Made by a program: the position numbers and the translations under genes. The notes under the pieces were generated by a model. That model had not been told where the DNA came from and did no database searches. It saw only the letters and a program-made list of their open reading frames with translations. 64,000 nt of DNA from Ponticoccus alexandrii (GTDB taxonomy: Bacteria; Pseudomonadota; Alphaproteobacteria; Rhodobacterales; Rhodobacteraceae): NCBI RefSeq assembly GCF_016806125.1, contig NZ_CP047170.1, forward strand, positions 310,001-374,000, given 5' to 3'. This document shows positions 25,437 through 34,430 of the stretch, one piece after another. The number at the start of each line of letters is the position of its first letter. Position 1 is the first letter of the stretch.

Positions 25437-26774
25437 CTACGGCCCTGCGGGGCTGCCGACAGGCAGGGTTACCGCAAGGCGGGCGCCGCCCAGGGTTTCT
25501 GACCGGTCGAGGCGGAGCGTGCCATCCAGCGCGTCGATCCGTTCGCGCATGCCCATCAGGCCGCGCCCCTCGGCCCAGCCGGCGCGCGGGCCATGGCCGT
25601 CGTCTTCGACGCTCAGGCGCAGGTCGCCGGTTTGCGTGGCCGTCAGCGTGATGCGGATATGACTGGGCTGGCTGTGGCGCAGGGCGTTTGTCAGGGCCTC
25701 CTGAAGCACCCGGTAAAGCGTGGCATCCGCCATGTCGCCGGTGCGGGGCAGGGGGGTGGGGCAGACAAGGTCGAAACGGACATTCGGGTGCGCGTCGGCG
25801 TGGTCTCCGACAAGGTCCGTCACCACGTCGGGCAGGGGCAGCTGCCCGATGGACGAGGGCCGCAGCGTATCGAGAACCCGCCTGTTGATCCGGCGCATGT
25901 CGGTGACGAGCCGCTCGATCCCGGCGGCCCGCTCTGGCGCCGAAGCCGGGTCGGCGCCCAGGCCCTCTGCCATGACGCTCAACCCAAAGAGGCAGGGACC
26001 CATTTCGTCGTGCAGGTCCCGGGCCAGCGTGCGGCGTTCGTCTTCACGAAGGGCCAGCAGCTTTGCCGACAGGGCTTTTCGGTCTGCCTCGGAGTGTTGC
26101 AGGGACGCGGCCAGTCGGTCGATCCGGTCGCCGATGGGCCGCAGGTCCGGTGTGTTGATGGCCGCCGCCCGGCTGCCGTAGTCGCCCGACTGCAGGCGCA
26201 TCAGCACGGTTTCGAGCTGGCGCAGCGGGTCGAGCGCGCGCCGCACTAGCATGCCCGACAGCAGCAGCAGCGCAAGCGTGGCGAGACTCCAGACCAGAAA
26301 GAGCGCCGCAACATCCTCCCAGACCTCGGCGGCTTCGTCCCCGGCGCTGGCTGCGATTTCGATCACGCCGCGGGGCACCCCGTCCCGACCAGCGACCGGA
26401 ACGGTGACCGGGCCGATATCCGGCGCGACCCAGCCCAGGAACCAGCCCGGCACCACCTTGTCCCCGGACCCTTGTCCTTCCGGTGAAAAAAGTGGCACGG
26501 CGGGCCCTTCGTCCGACGGCAGATATCGGATGCGAACGTGTCTGGGCCGAAGGATGGCGCCGCGCAGATCCTGGAGGACTGTGGCCGGATCCGCCGTGCG
26601 GTGCGCGACGGTATCCCGGATCAGGATCGCGGCGCTGTCCTGTGCCGCGACGATCTCGCGCGCGACGGCGGTACGCGCATTCAGCAACAGGACGCAGCCA
26701 GCGCCCACCATGACAACCAGATGAACAGCGGCAATCACCAGCAGGACGCGCGATCTGAGCCGGATGCGGTGCAT
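25437..26774 (-). CDS. Sensor histidine kinase, HisKA_3 (NarX/UhpB) type
   Basis: 445 aa membrane kinase. Transmembrane segments lie near residues 9-31 and 175-197 with a ~140-residue periplasmic sensor between them, followed by a HAMP-like linker. The phospho-acceptor is the His of LARDLHDEMGP. The ATPase has an N box (QEALTNALRHS) and a G box (GRGLMGMRERI). GGGAGGAG precedes the ATG. HisKA_3 kinases pair with NarL-type regulators; one lies at the far end of this quinoprotein region (33078). It probably senses periplasmic alcohol or aldehyde, or redox state. Confidence 0.88.
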   Translation of the reverse strand: MHRIRLRSRVLLVIAAVHLVVMVGAGCVLLLNARTAVAREIVAAQDSAAILIRDTVAHRTADPATVLQDLRGAILRPRHVRIRYLPSDEGPAVPLFSPEGQGSGDKVVPGWFLGWVAPDIGPVTVPVAGRDGVPRGVIEIAASAGDEAAEVWEDVAALFLVWSLATLALLLLSGMLVRRALDPLRQLETVLMRLQSGDYGSRAAAINTPDLRPIGDRIDRLAASLQHSEADRKALSAKLLALREDERRTLARDLHDEMGPCLFGLSVMAEGLGADPASAPERAAGIERLVTDMRRINRRVLDTLRPSSIGQLPLPDVVTDLVGDHADAHPNVRFDLVCPTPLPRTGDMADATLYRVLQEALTNALRHSQPSHIRITLTATQTGDLRLSVEDDGHGPRAGWAEGRGLMGMRERIDALDGTLRLDRSETLGGARLAVTLPVGSPAGP

Positions 26775-26906
26775 GGTCTCCTCCCTTGGTCGCGGTTCCC
26801 GGGGTTCACGCTATCCCGAAAAGCGGCACCGTGCCGATGGGACATTGGTTCTGGTCATGCCGTCTGCTCCCGTCACCGGCTGCCGGACGATCCCGGATGG
26901 CGGGGC

Positions 26907-27464
26907 CTAGTCCTGCAGGGGCAGGGGGTCTAGGGGCACCAGAGGCAGCCCCTCTGCCTGCCAGTCGTCCACGCCGCCGGGATACCACCGGGCGTCGTAG
27001 CCAAGCGCCCGGACCCGCTGGACGGCGTTCCAGCTGAGCCAGCAATCGAGCTGACAGAAGACGATGACCGGGGCATCGGGGCTGGCGTGATCCTTCAGCG
27101 CCGCATGCAGGTAGGCGTCGGCCCAGGCCTCTGTCGTGCCCCAGCCGACGACCGGCAACCAGAGCGCTCCGGGCAGGCTTTCGTGGCGTTCGGGGTGAAG
27201 CCAGGTGCCGTTCGCGGTGATCTCGAAGGTCCGCAGCGGGTGGACGTCCAGCAGCGTCGCGCCCTGCGCCGCAAGGGCCTGCACCCAGGGGGTCGACAGG
27301 GCGGGAATGCCCTCTGGCGGAGCGGGGATAGGGGCACGGTACTGCGCCGTCCGGTAGCCGCTGAAAGGGTCGAACAGCGGCGCCTCGGCCAGCCCGGGTG
27401 AGGCAAGCAGGATCACGGAAAAAATCCGGGAAAAAACGGCAATCGAAGAGGGTGATTTTGGCAT
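26907..27464 (-). CDS. PQQ-dependent catabolism-associated CXXCW-motif protein
   Basis: 185 aa exported rhodanese-like protein. The signal peptide ends near GLAEAPLF. The C-terminal half has the family hallmark FCQLDCWLSWNA, where one cysteine replaces the usual rhodanese active site and the next precedes W. Members accompany quinoprotein alcohol dehydrogenases; their exact job is not known. It is divergent from the cytochrome, SoxYZ-like and ExaA genes, sharing a 128-bp promoter region. Confidence 0.85.
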   Translation of the reverse strand: MPKSPSSIAVFSRIFSVILLASPGLAEAPLFDPFSGYRTAQYRAPIPAPPEGIPALSTPWVQALAAQGATLLDVHPLRTFEITANGTWLHPERHESLPGALWLPVVGWGTTEAWADAYLHAALKDHASPDAPVIVFCQLDCWLSWNAVQRVRALGYDARWYPGGVDDWQAEGLPLVPLDPLPLQD

Positions 27465-27592
27465 TACTTGAATGATAACAGTGTATTAGACCTTTTGCCA
27501 GTATACCGTCCGATCCGCCGCCGGCAACGTGAAAGGGTGGCGTCCCGGTCGTGGGCCGCCCTGCCAACCGCCGCCAACAGGGATCGTCCTCA

Positions 27593-28276
27593 ATGCTGTC
27601 CAAACCAATCCTTTCCGCCTGCCTCGCAAGCCTCATCGGTCTCGCCGTGCCACAGGCCGCGCTGGCCCATGGCGATGCCGCGCCGCAGGCCGTGGACACC
27701 ACCGGCCTGCCCGACCTGCCCGAAGAGATGGCCTCGGAAAACCCGTGGCGCGAGGCCGATGGAGATCTGATGATGACCGCCGTCGAGATCGGCGCGAAGG
27801 GGTTCAACAGCAACTGTGCGCGCTGCCACGGGCTCGAGGCGATCTCGGGCGGTCTGGCGCCCGATCTGCGGTATCTCGAGGCCGACAGCTGGGGCGACGA
27901 GTGGTACCTGGACCGGGTGCTGAACGGCTATGAGCAGAACGGCGCGGTCAAGATGCCGCCCTTCGCCGACATCCTCAGCCAGGAAGCGATCTGGGCCATC
28001 CGCACCTATGTCGAGACGCGCCCCGACGATCAGGAACTGGCCGAGCGTCAGGATGAGCTGCACGCTCTGAAAGAGCGGATCGACGGGCTGAAGACGGATG
28101 CCTCGGGCGCCATCGACGTGGCGGGCGCGCTGACCGAGCTGGGCGAAAGCTTCGTGGCGCTGTCCGGCGCGCCCAGATCGGTGACCGCGCTGGAAGAGGC
28201 GGCCTGGCTGTTGCGGGCGGAACCGCCGCGGGTGAACGCCGCGTCTGATGCGCTTCTGGGCATCCTGCGGGACTGA
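27593..28276 (+). CDS. Cytochrome c-550 PedF-like
   Basis: 227 aa exported cytochrome. The signal peptide ends near QAALAHGDA (about residue 22). There is one heme motif CARCH (near residue 76) and a methionine in VKMPPF as likely ligand. The C-terminal third is unusual: a coiled-coil-like stretch (ELAERQDELHALKERID) and an acidic extension make it longer than most PedF-type proteins. It is the expected electron acceptor of the ExaA enzyme encoded four genes later. First gene of the plus-strand operon. Confidence 0.8.
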   Translation: MLSKPILSACLASLIGLAVPQAALAHGDAAPQAVDTTGLPDLPEEMASENPWREADGDLMMTAVEIGAKGFNSNCARCHGLEAISGGLAPDLRYLEADSWGDEWYLDRVLNGYEQNGAVKMPPFADILSQEAIWAIRTYVETRPDDQELAERQDELHALKERIDGLKTDASGAIDVAGALTELGESFVALSGAPRSVTALEEAAWLLRAEPPRVNAASDALLGILRD

Positions 28277-28282
28277 CGCGCC

Positions 28283-29035
28283 ATGTCCGCCCTGCTCACC
28301 CAGCTTTTGCCCGGAGGCGGCCCCGTCCGACAGGACGCGGCCCCCGGGAAGGCCGATCCATGGGACAGCGGCATGTGGCCGCTGCACCGCGCGGACTGGC
28401 TGGGCGATCCGGCGGACTGGCGCAATGACGCTGCCGTCGTGGTGCTGGGGCCCGAGGCGGCAGAGGACGCGATGCATGTGCCCTTTACGCTGGACGCGAC
28501 CGGCGTGGGTGCGGTCGAACGGATCGTCGTCACCATCGACTACAGCCCGATCCCGCAGGTTCTGACCTTCTGGCCGGGCCGCGCGCGGCCGCTGCTGGGC
28601 TTCGGCGTGAAATACGAATCCGGCAGCCCCCTGCGGGCCTCGGTTCAGCGCGCCGGGGGCGGCTGGCGGATGGGCGCGCGTTACGTGTCGGCCATGGGAG
28701 GGGGCTGCACCGCGCCCGCCGCCGCGCATGGACAGCCCGACTGGCAGGAGGGCTTTGGCGAGATGCGGGCGCGGCTCTGGCCCGACACCGGGCGGCTGCG
28801 CGTCTGGCTGCGTCACCCCCAGGACACCGGGCTGGCGCCGGGCATCGCCGCGCATCACCTGACCGAGATGGTGCTGGAGGATGACGCGGGGCAGATCGCC
28901 CGGCTGGAGCTGCACGCGCCGGTCGAAGAGAACCCGGCGCTGACCTTCCTGCTGCCCGAGGATGTCTCTGGCCCGGTCACGATCCGGGCGCGCGACACCA
29001 TGGGCTATCGCTTTGTCGGAGAGGTGGCGGCATGA
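28283..29035 (+). CDS. Quinoprotein dehydrogenase-associated SoxYZ-like carrier
   Basis: 250 aa. The N-terminal SoxY-like half ends in the GGGCTAPA motif near residue 145, where the cysteine stands in place of the SoxY carrier cysteine. The C-terminal half is a SoxZ-like beta domain, so the two are fused. I see no clear N-terminal signal peptide; the first 20 residues are not hydrophobic. In quinoprotein clusters such carriers are thought to bind an intermediate of the relay system. The gene follows the cytochrome by 6 bp and overlaps the next gene. Confidence 0.8.
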   Translation: MSALLTQLLPGGGPVRQDAAPGKADPWDSGMWPLHRADWLGDPADWRNDAAVVVLGPEAAEDAMHVPFTLDATGVGAVERIVVTIDYSPIPQVLTFWPGRARPLLGFGVKYESGSPLRASVQRAGGGWRMGARYVSAMGGGCTAPAAAHGQPDWQEGFGEMRARLWPDTGRLRVWLRHPQDTGLAPGIAAHHLTEMVLEDDAGQIARLELHAPVEENPALTFLLPEDVSGPVTIRARDTMGYRFVGEVAA

Positions 29036-29997
29036 CCCCTGACAGCAATATCCGCCGCCGCGCCTTGCTGAAGGTCGGGATCGCCGGGACGGCGAGCCTT
29101 GCCCTGCCGCTGGCCGCTGTCGCCGCGCGCAGCTACGGCTTCGAGGCGGCAGAGGTGGCGGATGGCGTCTGGCTGATCGCGGGCGCGCAAGACAGCCTGA
29201 ACCGTGACAATGGCGGGGCGATCGCCAACACCGTGCTGCTGAGGACGGGGCAGGGGGCCATTGTCATCGACACCGGGTCGACCGCGCTGATGGGGGCCGA
29301 GATCCGGGCCTTTGCGGATCAGCGCCTTGGCGGCGTCGCGGCTACGCTGAACACCCATCACCACCCGGACCACTGGTTCGGCAACGCCGCCTTTGCCGAT
29401 GCGCCGATCCTGTCGCTGGGGCCGACCGCGCAGGCCGCGGCGCTGAACGGGCAGGGCTACTCGGACGCGCTCTACAGCATCCTCGGGCCGTGGATGTCGG
29501 GCACGACCCCGGTGCCGCCGCAGTCGCCGGTGCAGCCCGGCGCGCAGAGCCTTGCGGGCCGCGCCCTGACGCTGATGCCGCTGGCGGGACACACAGAGGC
29601 GGACCTTGCAATCCTTGATGCGGACACCGGCACGCTGATCGCGGGCGACTTGCTGTTCCTCGACCGGGCGCCGACGCTGCCCGATGCCGACATGGCCACC
29701 TGGCGGGCCAGCCTCGACAGCCTGGGCGCGCTTCAGCCCTCGGGCACGATCCCCGGTCACGGGCCCTTCCACCGCTCCAGCGCCGCGCTGGCGCAGACCC
29801 GCGCCTACCTGGAGGCGACCGATGCCCGCCTGATGCGGGCCGCCGAACTGGGACTGACCCCGGCCGAGGCCATGGCCGCCGGGCCGGTGCCCGATTTTGC
29901 CGGATTGGGCGCCATGCCCGAGGAATATCACCGCTCCGTCGTGCAGCGATGGGCGGATTACGAACAGCGTGCGCTGACAACGATCAGCGACGCCTGA
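29032..29997 (+). CDS. Quinoprotein relay system zinc metallohydrolase
   Basis: 321 aa metallo-beta-lactamase-fold protein. A twin-arginine signal (RRRALLKVG and a hydrophobic stretch) is near residues 9-35. The zinc motif NTHHHPDHWFGN (near 103-114), the later H in LAGHTE and D in AGDLLF give a two-metal site. It belongs to the SoxH-like group that accompanies SoxYZ-like carriers in PQQ alcohol oxidation clusters. It may hydrolyse a carrier-bound product. The start overlaps the SoxYZ-like stop (ATGA). Confidence 0.85.
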   Translation: MTPDSNIRRRALLKVGIAGTASLALPLAAVAARSYGFEAAEVADGVWLIAGAQDSLNRDNGGAIANTVLLRTGQGAIVIDTGSTALMGAEIRAFADQRLGGVAATLNTHHHPDHWFGNAAFADAPILSLGPTAQAAALNGQGYSDALYSILGPWMSGTTPVPPQSPVQPGAQSLAGRALTLMPLAGHTEADLAILDADTGTLIAGDLLFLDRAPTLPDADMATWRASLDSLGALQPSGTIPGHGPFHRSSAALAQTRAYLEATDARLMRAAELGLTPAEAMAAGPVPDFAGLGAMPEEYHRSVVQRWADYEQRALTTISDA

Positions 29998-30046
29998 CCG
30001 ACGGGGCGGGCCGACCCGCCGCGCAATCTTCATGGAGGAGAGAGAG

Positions 30047-31912
30047 ATGAACGGACTGCTCAAGACAACGGTCGCCAGCCTGTCGCTGCTGGCCCTGACA
30101 AGCGCGCCCGCGCTGGCGGACGTGACGTGGGAGGACATCATGGCCGACCACGAAACCACGACGGACGTGCTGATGTACGGCATGGGCAACAACGCCCAGC
30201 GGTATTCCTCGCTGACGCAGATCAACGCCGAGAACGTGCAGCACATGCGCCCGGCCTGGGCCTTCTCGTTCGGGGATGAAAAGCAGCGCGGGCAAGAGGC
30301 GCAGGCCATCGTACATGATGGCGTGATCTACATCACCGGCTCGTATTCCCGCATGTGGGCGCTGGATGCCAAGACCGGCGAGCGCCTGTGGAAATTCGAG
30401 GCCCGCCTGCCCGAAGACATCCGTCCCTGCTGCGACGTGGTGAACCGCGGTGCCGCGATCTATGGCGACAAGGTCTATTTCGGCACGCTCGATGCCTCGA
30501 TCTACGCGCTGGACAAGAACACCGGCAAGGTCGTCTGGCGCGAGAAGTTCGGCGACCACAAGATCGGCTACACCATGACCGGTGCGCCGACCATCGTGAA
30601 GGACGCCGAGAGCGGCCGCGTCATGCTGATCCATGGCTCGTCGGGGGACGAATTCGGCGTTGTCGGCAAGCTCTATGCCCGCGACGTGGATACCGGCGAG
30701 GAAATCTGGATGCGTCCCTTCGTCGAGGGCCACATGGGCAAGCTGGCAGGCGCCGACAGCACCACCACCGGCGACCCGGATGCGCCGTCCTGGCCGATGA
30801 ACGAAGAGGGCACCGACAAGAAGGAAAGCTGGTATCACGGCGGCGGCGCACCCTGGCAGTCGGCCAGCTACGACCCCGAGACCAACACCATCATCGTCGG
30901 CACCGGCAACCCGGCGCCCTGGAACACCTGGGAACGCTCCGAAGGCGACAATTTCCAGGACTTCGACTCGCTCTATACCTCTGGTCAGGCCTACGTGAAC
31001 CCGACCGACGGCGAGATCATTGGCTTCTACCAGCACACGCCGAACGACGCATGGGACTTCTCGGGCAACAACGAGCTGGTGCTCTTCGACTTCACCGACA
31101 AGGACGGCAAGCAGCACCGCGCCGCCGCCCACGCCGACCGGAACGGCTTTTTCTACGTGACCGACATCGACGCGCTGTCGGATCGCAACGGCGAAAGCAT
31201 CAACCGTCCGACTGCCCTGCTGAATGCCTTCCCCTTCGTGGACGACATCACATGGGCCAAGGGGATCGACCTTGAAACCGGGCGTCCCATCGAGGTCGAG
31301 GGCCAGCGTCCGCCGCTGCCCGCAGAGGGCGAGACCAAGGGCGCCACGATCCAGGTCACCCCGCCGTTCCTCGGCGGCAAGAACTGGAACCCGATGGCCT
31401 ACAGCCAGAAGACCGGCCTGTTCTACGTGCCCGCCAACAACTGGACAGAGGACTACTGGACCGAGACCGTCACCTATAACGCCGGGGCCGCCTACCTTGG
31501 TCAGGGCTTCCGCATCAAGCGGCTGCATGACGACCACATCGGCACCCTGCGCGCCTACGATCCCGCCACCGGCGAGAAGAAGTGGGAGCACAACGAGGAA
31601 TTCCCGCTCTGGGCCGGCGTGATGGCCACGGCGGGCGACCTCGTGTTCACCGGCACCTCGGACGGCTACGTCAAGGCCTTCCATTCCGAGACGGGCAAGC
31701 AGCTGTGGGAGTTCAACACCGGTTCGGGCATCATCTCGCAGCCCGTGACCTGGGAACTGGACGGCAAGCAGTACCTCGGCATCGCCTCGGGCTATGGCGG
31801 CGCGGTGCCGCTCTGGGGTGGCGACATGGCGACGCTGACTACGCAGGTCAGCCAGGGCGGATCGTTCTGGGTCTTCGAGATCCCCGACGAACTGCTGGCC
31901 AGCGCTGAATAA
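30047..31912 (+). CDS. exaA: PQQ-dependent ethanol dehydrogenase, calcium type (ExaA-like)
   Basis: 621 aa eight-bladed propeller quinoprotein with signal peptide to about residue 25 (SAPALADVTW). The adjacent-cysteine motif PCCDVVNRG near residue 126, the PQQ/metal motif TGNPAPWNTW, and the catalytic Asp in TPNDAWDFSGNNELV are clear. The residue two places after that Asp is Ser, not Asp, so this is the calcium ExaA type and not lanthanide XoxF/ExaF. The C-terminal half follows Pseudomonas ExaA closely (PPFLGGKNWNPMAYS, GFRIKR, GGAVPLWGGDMA). It oxidises ethanol and other primary alcohols in the periplasm. The start has GGAGGAG at 6 nt; an earlier ATG is within that site. Confidence 0.92.
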   Translation: MNGLLKTTVASLSLLALTSAPALADVTWEDIMADHETTTDVLMYGMGNNAQRYSSLTQINAENVQHMRPAWAFSFGDEKQRGQEAQAIVHDGVIYITGSYSRMWALDAKTGERLWKFEARLPEDIRPCCDVVNRGAAIYGDKVYFGTLDASIYALDKNTGKVVWREKFGDHKIGYTMTGAPTIVKDAESGRVMLIHGSSGDEFGVVGKLYARDVDTGEEIWMRPFVEGHMGKLAGADSTTTGDPDAPSWPMNEEGTDKKESWYHGGGAPWQSASYDPETNTIIVGTGNPAPWNTWERSEGDNFQDFDSLYTSGQAYVNPTDGEIIGFYQHTPNDAWDFSGNNELVLFDFTDKDGKQHRAAAHADRNGFFYVTDIDALSDRNGESINRPTALLNAFPFVDDITWAKGIDLETGRPIEVEGQRPPLPAEGETKGATIQVTPPFLGGKNWNPMAYSQKTGLFYVPANNWTEDYWTETVTYNAGAAYLGQGFRIKRLHDDHIGTLRAYDPATGEKKWEHNEEFPLWAGVMATAGDLVFTGTSDGYVKAFHSETGKQLWEFNTGSGIISQPVTWELDGKQYLGIASGYGGAVPLWGGDMATLTTQVSQGGSFWVFEIPDELLASAE

Positions 31913-31922
31913 GACCGATGAC

Positions 31923-31942
31923 GGGCGGCTTTCGGGCCGCCC
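31923..31942 (+). terminator. Hairpin after exaA
   Basis: A 7-bp stem GGGCGGC with GCCGCCC, 6-nt loop, immediately after the exaA stop. It may stabilise the exaA mRNA or reduce read-through into the following small genes. Confidence 0.5.
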
Positions 31943-31968
31943 CCCTGTTTCCACGGGAGAGTACAGAG

Positions 31969-32607
31969 ATGAAGACGTTCCTTCTGGGCGCGGTCGCGGC
32001 CCTGTCGTTGGCCAGCGGGGCGCAGGCCGAGCAGTCCAAAACCCAGCGATTGCAGGCGGCCGCCACGACCTATCCGATCATCGTCGACACCGAAGAGCCG
32101 CGTGAAGGCCCGCTGGTCATCGATGGCTGCGAGCTGAAACCGGGCGCCGACTGTCCCGGCGTCGATCTCAGCCATGCCGACCTGCGCGGCATCCAGCTGA
32201 TGGGCGCCAACCTGCGCGGCGCCAAGCTGACGCGGGCCAACCTCTACAATGCCACGCTGAAGGGTGCCGATTTCTCGGGGGCGGACCTGCGCGGCGCGAC
32301 GCTGACCAAGTCGCACATGCAGGGGATGGTCGCGCGCGGCGCCGACTTCACCGGCGCCAACATGGACTTCTCGCGCCTCGCGGGGGCCAAGTTCCACGGC
32401 GCCAACCTGACCGCCATCTCGATGGAGGCCAGCTGGGCGCCCAAGATCCGCCTTGTCGGCGCGACCATCAAGGCCTCGAACCTGCAGGAGTCCAAGTTCT
32501 ACGACGCGGACTTTGGCGAGGCGGTCATGGAGGGCAACAACATCCGCTACGCCATCTGGGAAGGCGCTCACATGGAGAATTGCAGCGGATGTCCCTTCGA
32601 CTGGTGA
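31969..32607 (+). CDS. Exported pentapeptide-repeat protein
   Basis: 212 aa. The signal peptide ends near SGAQAEQSK (about residue 20). About residues 60-190 are A(D/N)LxG-type pentapeptide repeats (for example ADLRGIQLMG, ANLRGAKLTRANLYNATL), which fold as a right-handed quadrilateral helix. Cysteines occur before the repeats (CELKPGADC) and in the last turn (NCSGCPF). Pentapeptide proteins are occasionally found in PQQ alcohol clusters; a scaffold role is possible. No enzyme motif is seen. Confidence 0.8.
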   Translation: MKTFLLGAVAALSLASGAQAEQSKTQRLQAAATTYPIIVDTEEPREGPLVIDGCELKPGADCPGVDLSHADLRGIQLMGANLRGAKLTRANLYNATLKGADFSGADLRGATLTKSHMQGMVARGADFTGANMDFSRLAGAKFHGANLTAISMEASWAPKIRLVGATIKASNLQESKFYDADFGEAVMEGNNIRYAIWEGAHMENCSGCPFDW

Positions 32608-33002
32608 CGCTTGCCTTTCTGGCCTGGCCGCTTCCCACCTCCCAGAGCCGGGCCGAAACTCTCGCGGCGGGTCTGACGACCTGCCGCGAGATCGTTTCCG
32701 ATGCCGCGCGTCTGGCGTGCTACGATGGCCTCGTGCCCGACGGGCAGGGGGATCGGTTCAGCGGCAAGGGCAGCGGCATCACGCCCGAGTTCACCGTCGA
32801 GGCACCGCGCCTGATGCGCTTCGACAGTTCCGACGTGATCATGGTCGTCTACCTGCTGAACGAGGCGGGCGCCGTAGTACAGAACCTGCACCGGGGCGGG
32901 GCAGGGGGCGGCGCCTTCCTGATCGAGACGCCGGGCCGCTACCATGTGCAGGTCAATGCCTCGGGCGCGTGGAGCGTGACCGTCCTGCCGCCGTCGCCAT
33001 AA
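32589..33002 (+). CDS. Small exported protein of unknown function
   Basis: 137 aa, overlapping the pentapeptide gene by 19 bp. A signal peptide ends near SQSRAETL. The mature part begins with TTCREIVSDAARLACYD, a cysteine-containing motif that recurs in several exported proteins, and continues as a predicted beta domain. The product is unknown. Position in the quinoprotein operon suggests a periplasmic accessory role. Confidence 0.6.
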   Translation: MSLRLVTLAFLAWPLPTSQSRAETLAAGLTTCREIVSDAARLACYDGLVPDGQGDRFSGKGSGITPEFTVEAPRLMRFDSSDVIMVVYLLNEAGAVVQNLHRGGAGGGAFLIETPGRYHVQVNASGAWSVTVLPPSP

Positions 33003-33077
33003 AGTCGTATCCGCTTTTCCGCCGGGTCGGTCTAGCCTGACCGCGTTCCGGTCACAAAGCGGAAAACGGGAGGAATC

Positions 33078-33755
33078 ATGACCAAGAGCCGGGACGCTCC
33101 GGTTGCGTCGCAAGACCCGCGCATGACCTGCGGGCTGGTGATCGACGACCACCCGATGATCCACCTCGGCTGCAGCCAGCTTCTGACGGATGTGGGGTTC
33201 GACGAGGTGCTGGCCGCCTCATCGGCTGAAGAGGGCATCGCCATCGCCCGCGACCGGCAACCGGATTTCGCCGTTCTGGACCTTGGGCTGCCCGGCGCCG
33301 GTGGGCTGAACAGCATCGACAGCCTGCGCGCGGTGGCGCCCGCGATGCGCATCCTTGTCTTTACAATGAACGACCGCCCGGCCTTTGCCGCCCGCGTGCT
33401 GGAGGCCGGGGCGCATGGCTTCCTGTCCAAGAACGCCGCGCCCGATCGTTTCCGGGAGGCCATCGCGGCGATCCGCGCGGGCGGGATCTACCTGGACCAC
33501 GAGACCGCGATGAAGCTGGTGACCCGGCGCAGCGTCAGCTCCGGCTGTCCGCTGGCGGGCCTGACCCCGCGTGAGCGCGAGGTGCTCTTCGCTCTGGGAG
33601 AGGGGCTCGACCTGTCGCGCATCGCCAGTGATCTGGGCGTCAGCTACAAGACCGCCGCCAACACCAGTTCCGCGCTGAAGAAGAAGCTTGGCGCCAGGGG
33701 CCTGAACGACCTGATCCGGATCGCCATCGAGAACGGAGACGAGCGTCTGGCGTGA
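33078..33755 (+). CDS. NarL/FixJ-family response regulator
   Basis: 225 aa. The receiver domain (about 18-135) has the phospho-Asp in VLDLGLPG and a signalling Lys in FLSKNAAP. The C-terminal LuxR helix-turn-helix is LTPREREVLFALGEGLDLSRIASDLGVSYKT. GGGAGGAATC precedes the ATG. It is the likely partner of the HisKA_3 kinase at 25437-26774; the two bracket the quinoprotein region and would turn it on for alcohol growth. Confidence 0.88.
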   Translation: MTKSRDAPVASQDPRMTCGLVIDDHPMIHLGCSQLLTDVGFDEVLAASSAEEGIAIARDRQPDFAVLDLGLPGAGGLNSIDSLRAVAPAMRILVFTMNDRPAFAARVLEAGAHGFLSKNAAPDRFREAIAAIRAGGIYLDHETAMKLVTRRSVSSGCPLAGLTPREREVLFALGEGLDLSRIASDLGVSYKTAANTSSALKKKLGARGLNDLIRIAIENGDERLA

Positions 33756-33860
33756 CGGGTGAAGGCTGCCGCCCGTTGCCAGCTTTCCGAAAACGCCGGA
33801 AGATCACAAGATGGCCTGACGCGGCGACGCCGGTCCCGGAAAACGCAGCCCCGCCCGGCG

Positions 33861-34355
33861 CTACCGTTGCTCGGCTTTCAGAAAGGCTGCAATCGCCTGC
33901 CGGTTCGTCTGACCGATCATGCTTTCCCCGTCGGCCACGAGATCGGCCAGAGACTGGCGGCGCAGGGCATCGCGCCAGACGGCCTCTGCGGACAACATGC
34001 GGGTCTTGATGAAGCAATCGGCCTTGTAGGCGCAGGGATCGGTGCTTGCGCCGGGCGCGCGGCGGCGGATTTCGCGGCAGGTGAAGGCGGGCCCCGACCC
34101 GTCGATTGCCTCGACGATGTCCAGCAGGGTGATCTCTGCCGGCGCGCGCGCCAGCCGGTAGCCGCCGCGCGGGCCGGGCGCAGCCTCGACCAGCTGCCGG
34201 GCCGCCAGCGCCCTCATGTGCTTCAGCAGGTAGGATTCCGATACGCCGTGAAACTCGGCAAGGCTCTTGCCCGGCAGCACCATGCCCTCGTCAAGACCGG
34301 TCAGCAGCAGCATGCAATGAAGGGCCGCCTCTACCCCGTCGCTCAACCGTCGCAT
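33861..34355 (-). CDS. Rrf2-family regulator with cysteine cluster
   Basis: 164 aa Rrf2 winged-helix protein (VSESYLLKHMRALAARQLVEA and GPRGGYRLARAP). Three cysteines lie after the helix-turn-helix with spacing C-x14-C-x5-C (TCREIR...PCAYKADC). IscR, NsrR and RirA use three cysteines for an iron-sulfur cluster but with shorter first spacing, so cluster binding is plausible, not proven. It is divergent from the AhpD-like gene and probably represses it. Confidence 0.8.
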   Translation of the reverse strand: MRRLSDGVEAALHCMLLLTGLDEGMVLPGKSLAEFHGVSESYLLKHMRALAARQLVEAAPGPRGGYRLARAPAEITLLDIVEAIDGSGPAFTCREIRRRAPGASTDPCAYKADCFIKTRMLSAEAVWRDALRRQSLADLVADGESMIGQTNRQAIAAFLKAEQR

Positions 34356-34380
34356 CTGTCGCCCTCTTGTTCCTGCTTAA

Positions 34381-34403
34381 TCATGGATATAAATTATCGA
34401 TGA
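34381..34403. promoter_or_regulatory. Dyad in the Rrf2 / AhpD-like divergent promoter
   Basis: TCATGGATA, a TAAAT centre, then TATCGATGA: arms match at 8 of 9 positions. Rrf2 proteins usually bind AT-rich dyads of this size. Confidence 0.55.
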
Positions 34404-34430
34404 TTCGTCAGCAAGCTGGAAGGACAGGCC

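Noticed and set aside
30047-31912. Lanthanide-type (XoxF/ExaF) alcohol dehydrogenase
   Set aside because: The residue two places after the catalytic Asp is Ser (WDFSG), which is the calcium-type pattern.
29984-31954. Minus-strand open frame of ~656 codons opposite exaA
   Set aside because: Shadow; exaA on the plus strand matches its family over the full length.
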